Shown: positions 61,092-64,000 of the stretch, one piece after another
Position numbering within the stretch: position 1 is the first letter of the stretch
Layout: the number at the start of each line of letters is the position of its first letter
DNA from: Ceratodon purpureus
Lineage: Eukaryota; Streptophyta; Bryopsida; Pseudoditrichales; Ditrichaceae
Length of the DNA stretch: 64,000 nt
Direction: 5' to 3'
Assembly: GCA_014871385.1 (NCBI GenBank)
Contig: CM026433.1
Location: 6,335,585-6,399,584 of the forward strand
Made by a program: the position numbers and the translations under genes
Notes under the pieces: model-generated
What the model saw: the letters and a program-made list of their open reading frames with translations, nothing else
What the model was told of the DNA's origin: nothing
Databases searched by the model: none

Positions 61092-62318
61092 TCCAAAATG
61101 TGGTCGCAGCCTATTTTGGGCAGGCTGCAACGGCGTCAAAAATAATTATTAAGTTTTGAAATTTTGTATGTAGATTCTTTCAGTCATTACGTACATGTGA
61201 AGCTTTGTTTCATATGATTCTGATATGCAATGCAAAAGTTATGAAGGATTAAAGGTTCAAAATCTCAACGCGGGCAGCATAAAAAAAACTCAAATCTTTT
61301 TTTTAAAAATAAATTAAAATATCATCATTTTCTACTGATTTGTATGCACATAGGAAGCTTTGAGCCATGCCAATCCAATAAGTGAGGTAAGAGATATGAG
61401 AAGTCATATTATGCGGGCAGTTCGGTCAACTCTTCATCAAAAATAACTTCAACTATTGATTTTGAACTCGATTTTAGCAATTTTTCAAAATTAAAAATTG
61501 GAAAAGTTTTTGGTTACTTGTTACATCATTTTCACCGTTGGAATTGACAATATCTACTTTTATGTGGACAAAATTAGTAGTTTAGTTTTTCCCTCTATTC
61601 TACATCTTATTCTAATTATTTATGGTTTGAAGATGAAAATTAAGGTTTAATGTTTTGAAATTTTTTGTGAAGAATCTCAAGTCATTCTTTAAATAGAATA
61701 TTCAATTGCCCATTCTAAAACCTCAAAGCATATTTTCTGAAAATTCGTGGAAGCCAAGATTTTAGTTTTTGAAGGATTGGAAATAACTTGTCTTGGAAGT
61801 TTAAACATCATGATCTTGTGATTGGTTTGGTTTCTGACTCTAAGAATTTGAGAAATAGTTTTTTGATGAGTTATTTATAAGATCCTACGGTTGAAATTGC
61901 AAAAGAATGTTTTGAAATTAAAAAAATCAGCTTGCTTTACAAAGAGGTATCGAAAGACAGTTTGAGCCTGAAATTTTCAAGAGCATTTAGGGGTTAAACA
62001 TTTTGGTGTGCAACAGAGATATTTATACACTTATCATACGATGGAAGGAGATGAGACAACGGGCGGAATGAATAACATGATTGGCAATCCAAAAAAGAGA
62101 GGCCAATGTATTATGAAGGGAGCATAAAAGCGTCTTGAGAATCACGACAATGATTTACAAAAGCAAATTATCATCCATTGTTTGAGTTTAACAAACATTA
62201 AACATGTGAATGTAATCCCAAACCTATCCAATAATCCATACCCCTATGCCATCTACATGTATTTATATTCCGATATCTTTTTACAAAACGTGGTCTTCAC
62301 TCATGGATCTCCACGACG
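61092..62318. other. AT-rich stretch without gene
   Basis: No ORF longer than about 60 codons and no repeats noticed. Presumed 3' flank of the RING gene inside E2. Confidence 0.45.
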
Positions 62319-64000
62319 TCACGTGCCCGGTGCAGAGGAACTCGATCCACCCTCATCGTGTCGAGCACGAGAGGTACCTGCTGCACTACTTCCTGCCCCA
62401 TCGTTGGCGATGAGTTTCCGCTTGGCAGAACGGGTTCTCTTCGCTATGCCATCTCCTCCAAGCATTGCTTCCATGAAGTTGTTGTTGCGCATCCGACGGA
62501 GCACTGTTACGACCTCCGGAGCCACTTCAGCACATAGGAAATCCACGGCTTGATTCTTGAACAACATATCCCATTCAGATTCCGCGGTAGCCACAGTCTC
62601 AGCGATCCGGAAATCCTCTGCAGTCATGTCGTGCAACTCCTTGATCTGATCCGCAACCAACTCCCCTTTGGAATTCCACTTAAATCCAAGAGGATGGGGG
62701 CCGTACTGGAATGTACAAGTTTGAATATCCCAATACCCATGTAGCACTTGGTAGAAGAAATTCCTCCTTCCCTCGAGTTCCTCCTCCGTCCCGCCCTTGA
62801 TGAGTTCGTGGCAGATCCGTACAATCTCCGCAGGTTTCTGGTCCCACCTCCACTGATCGCTCATTTGTTTAATATAGGACAGGTGCATTCCCATAAGCCA
62901 ATTCCAAATCAAGTCTTCACCCCACTTGTCTGGAAAGTCAGGAGTATTTTCCTCATTTTGCTCCCAATGCGGTGGCATCCAATTCACTAGGCCGAATTGC
63001 TCATAAAAACGCTTGTGTAAGGGGGCCCTACATACTGCACACTTCCGACGTATCAAGGCCCACGAGATCAAGCATTGTGGATGATACATGCATTGACAGG
63101 ATCCCAATTGCCAGCCCCCCTCTGGCCCAAATAGATTGGTACAAATTGCACAGTGGGTTCCATCCAACACATACTTCGCTGGATTGGGCCAGAGCAAGCT
63201 TGGCTTTTTATTTTTAGCGATCTTCTCATTGGATATGGCAGTCTTGTACTCCCACCCCAACCGCGTCCAATCTATTGCTTTACCAATCATCGGTAGGCTG
63301 TCAGGGAACATTTCATTTGGATCTGCCCACGAGGTAAGTCCGAAATCTCTCTTGGAGTTAAGCTGGAGGTAGTCGCGGTCAATCCTCTCGAACTCAGCGC
63401 GCATCTGTCTGAAACGGTCGACGTTCATGATGCATGCAATCTTCCATTGGTAGTACTGTCTGCTCATCTCGATCAGATACTTTCTGAGCATCCCGTTGGT
63501 AGCTTGCAATTCGGAGACAGTGGGTACTGATGGCTGTTGAAATCCCAAAGAGTCCTCCGTCTCTTGAGAATCTACGAACATGATTTGCCGCTGGGGGGGG
63601 TGCATCACTTGACTTGATGACGCAAATGGAATGATTGGCTTACGGGGAACTCGGACCGGGGTATCTTCCAGGAGACCGTGCGTGGCCGATTCAATGATGG
63701 CATTCACGTCTTCCTCGTTCATTCCAGGGCTACCAGGGATTGGAGCTTGGCTTGCCTCGGGTACGTAAGTCGGAGTCTTCGCAGATCTAAGTTGCGAAAT
63801 CTCTTCATTCTGCTTCCGTATAATCTCATTCATCCTATCAGCTTCCTCGTACAAGTTCTGGATAGTCTTCTCCATCTCAGAAATTATTGCATTTTTTCCT
63901 TCCAGCTCCTTCTGCAATGCATCGACTTGCAGGCCCTGGGCATCAGCGGCGGCTATTGTAGCCTCCAACTCATCTGCAAACCCAGTGTCATCATCTTCCA
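62319..64000 (-). CDS. RING-type finger/coiled-coil protein of E2, 5' end outside window
   Basis: The frame is open through the window edge, so the first ATG is not visible; by comparison with E1 about 250 N-terminal residues are missing. A coiled coil comes first (about 63970-63800; LQKELEGKNAIISEMEKTI), then a region alike in E1 (LLRKYL...YYQWKIACIMNVDR) and the finger CAIC-x14-C-x-C-x2-H-x2-C-x(n)-C-x2-C (about 63155-63035). The fourth ligand is Cys and the fifth His, the C4HC3 order of RINGv/PHD-like fingers, whereas E1 has His at both (RING-H2). A C-terminal region (SEWDMLFKNQAVDFL) precedes a basic stretch (KRTRSAKRK) and a Ser/Gly tail. Probably an E3 ubiquitin-ligase-like protein; partner unknown. 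Confidence 0.8.
   Translation of the reverse strand, partial: EDDDTGFADELEATIAAADAQGLQVDALQKELEGKNAIISEMEKTIQNLYEEADRMNEIIRKQNEEISQLRSAKTPTYVPEASQAPIPGSPGMNEEDVNAIIESATHGLLEDTPVRVPRKPIIPFASSSQVMHPPQRQIMFVDSQETEDSLGFQQPSVPTVSELQATNGMLRKYLIEMSRQYYQWKIACIMNVDRFRQMRAEFERIDRDYLQLNSKRDFGLTSWADPNEMFPDSLPMIGKAIDWTRLGWEYKTAISNEKIAKNKKPSLLWPNPAKYVLDGTHCAICTNLFGPEGGWQLGSCQCMYHPQCLISWALIRRKCAVCRAPLHKRFYEQFGLVNWMPPHWEQNEENTPDFPDKWGEDLIWNWLMGMHLSYIKQMSDQWRWDQKPAEIVRICHELIKGGTEEELEGRRNFFYQVLHGYWDIQTCTFQYGPHPLGFKWNSKGELVADQIKELHDMTAEDFRIAETVATAESEWDMLFKNQAVDFLCAEVAPEVVTVLRRMRNNNFMEAMLGGDGIAKRTRSAKRKLIANDGAGSSAAGTSRARHDEGGSSSSAPGT

Larger units (their letters stand above)
51029..64000. mobile_element. Giant composite hAT-type transposon E2, right end outside window (at least 13.0 kb)
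   Basis: The left tip CATGGTTGTC is identical to the inward-read right tip of E1 and is followed by GTCCGT-rich subterminal DNA. Contents in order: GC array; kinase-like gene (minus); GC array; hAT transposase (minus); GC arrays; 143-bp satellite; GC array; RING-finger gene (minus, running off the window). The gene set matches E1 but the order of transposase and kinase is exchanged and RING is inverted. All three genes look intact, unlike in E1. The element interrupts gypsy pol at 51028. Confidence 0.82.

Overview
The window is eukaryotic and probably from a streptophyte (land plant or charophyte alga). Several host genes have introns with GT/AG borders and TATA promoters. The LTR elements are Ty3/gypsy with plant-type gag-pol, and one has a tRNA-Asp-like primer site. 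The transposases are BED/DUF659 hAT proteins of the type common in plants, and one gene resembles the plant S1/SPH family. I cannot name the species. No bacterial operons, rRNA, tRNA or CRISPR were seen.

Layout. 1-3079: right part of a Ty3/gypsy LTR carrying its own large ORF. 3128-5304: three-exon gene for a beta-class amino-methyltransferase-like protein. 6393-6875: interrupted gene. 7045-8340: minisatellites and a promoter/5'-UTR intron. 8659-9117: small acidic protein ending in a SUMO-interaction-like motif. 9721-10752: secreted protein with two S1/SPH-like domains. 11147-35536: a complete giant hAT-type transposon (called E1 here) with a perfect 8-bp target duplication. 36893-41423: host genes, including a paralogue of the acidic protein. 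41707-51028: a second Ty3/gypsy element with a 3.5-kb ORF-bearing LTR, gag and pol. 51029-64000: a second giant hAT element (E2), inserted in that pol gene and running off the window.

The most striking content is E1 and E2. Each carries a hAT transposase, a protein-kinase-like gene and a RING-finger/coiled-coil gene. These are separated by arrays of a GGGCGCGAGC-type repeat and accompanied by an AT-rich satellite. In E1 the order is transposase, kinase, RING. In E2 it is kinase, transposase, RING, with RING inverted. Kinase and transposase genes share one promoter plan in both elements: GC array, then a TATA box within about 20 bp, then about 35-50 bp later a conserved leader sequence, then the ORF. 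This suggests interchangeable gene cassettes with common control. E1 is decaying: its transposase has two nonsense codons and a frameshift, its RING gene has a frameshift, and a 12.4-kb gypsy element with nearly identical LTRs sits in one array. The E2 genes look intact.

The other notable pattern is a gypsy family whose LTR, not its internal region, holds a 600-730-codon ORF. A gag/pol junction in the same family consists of a single in-frame UGA CGG stop.
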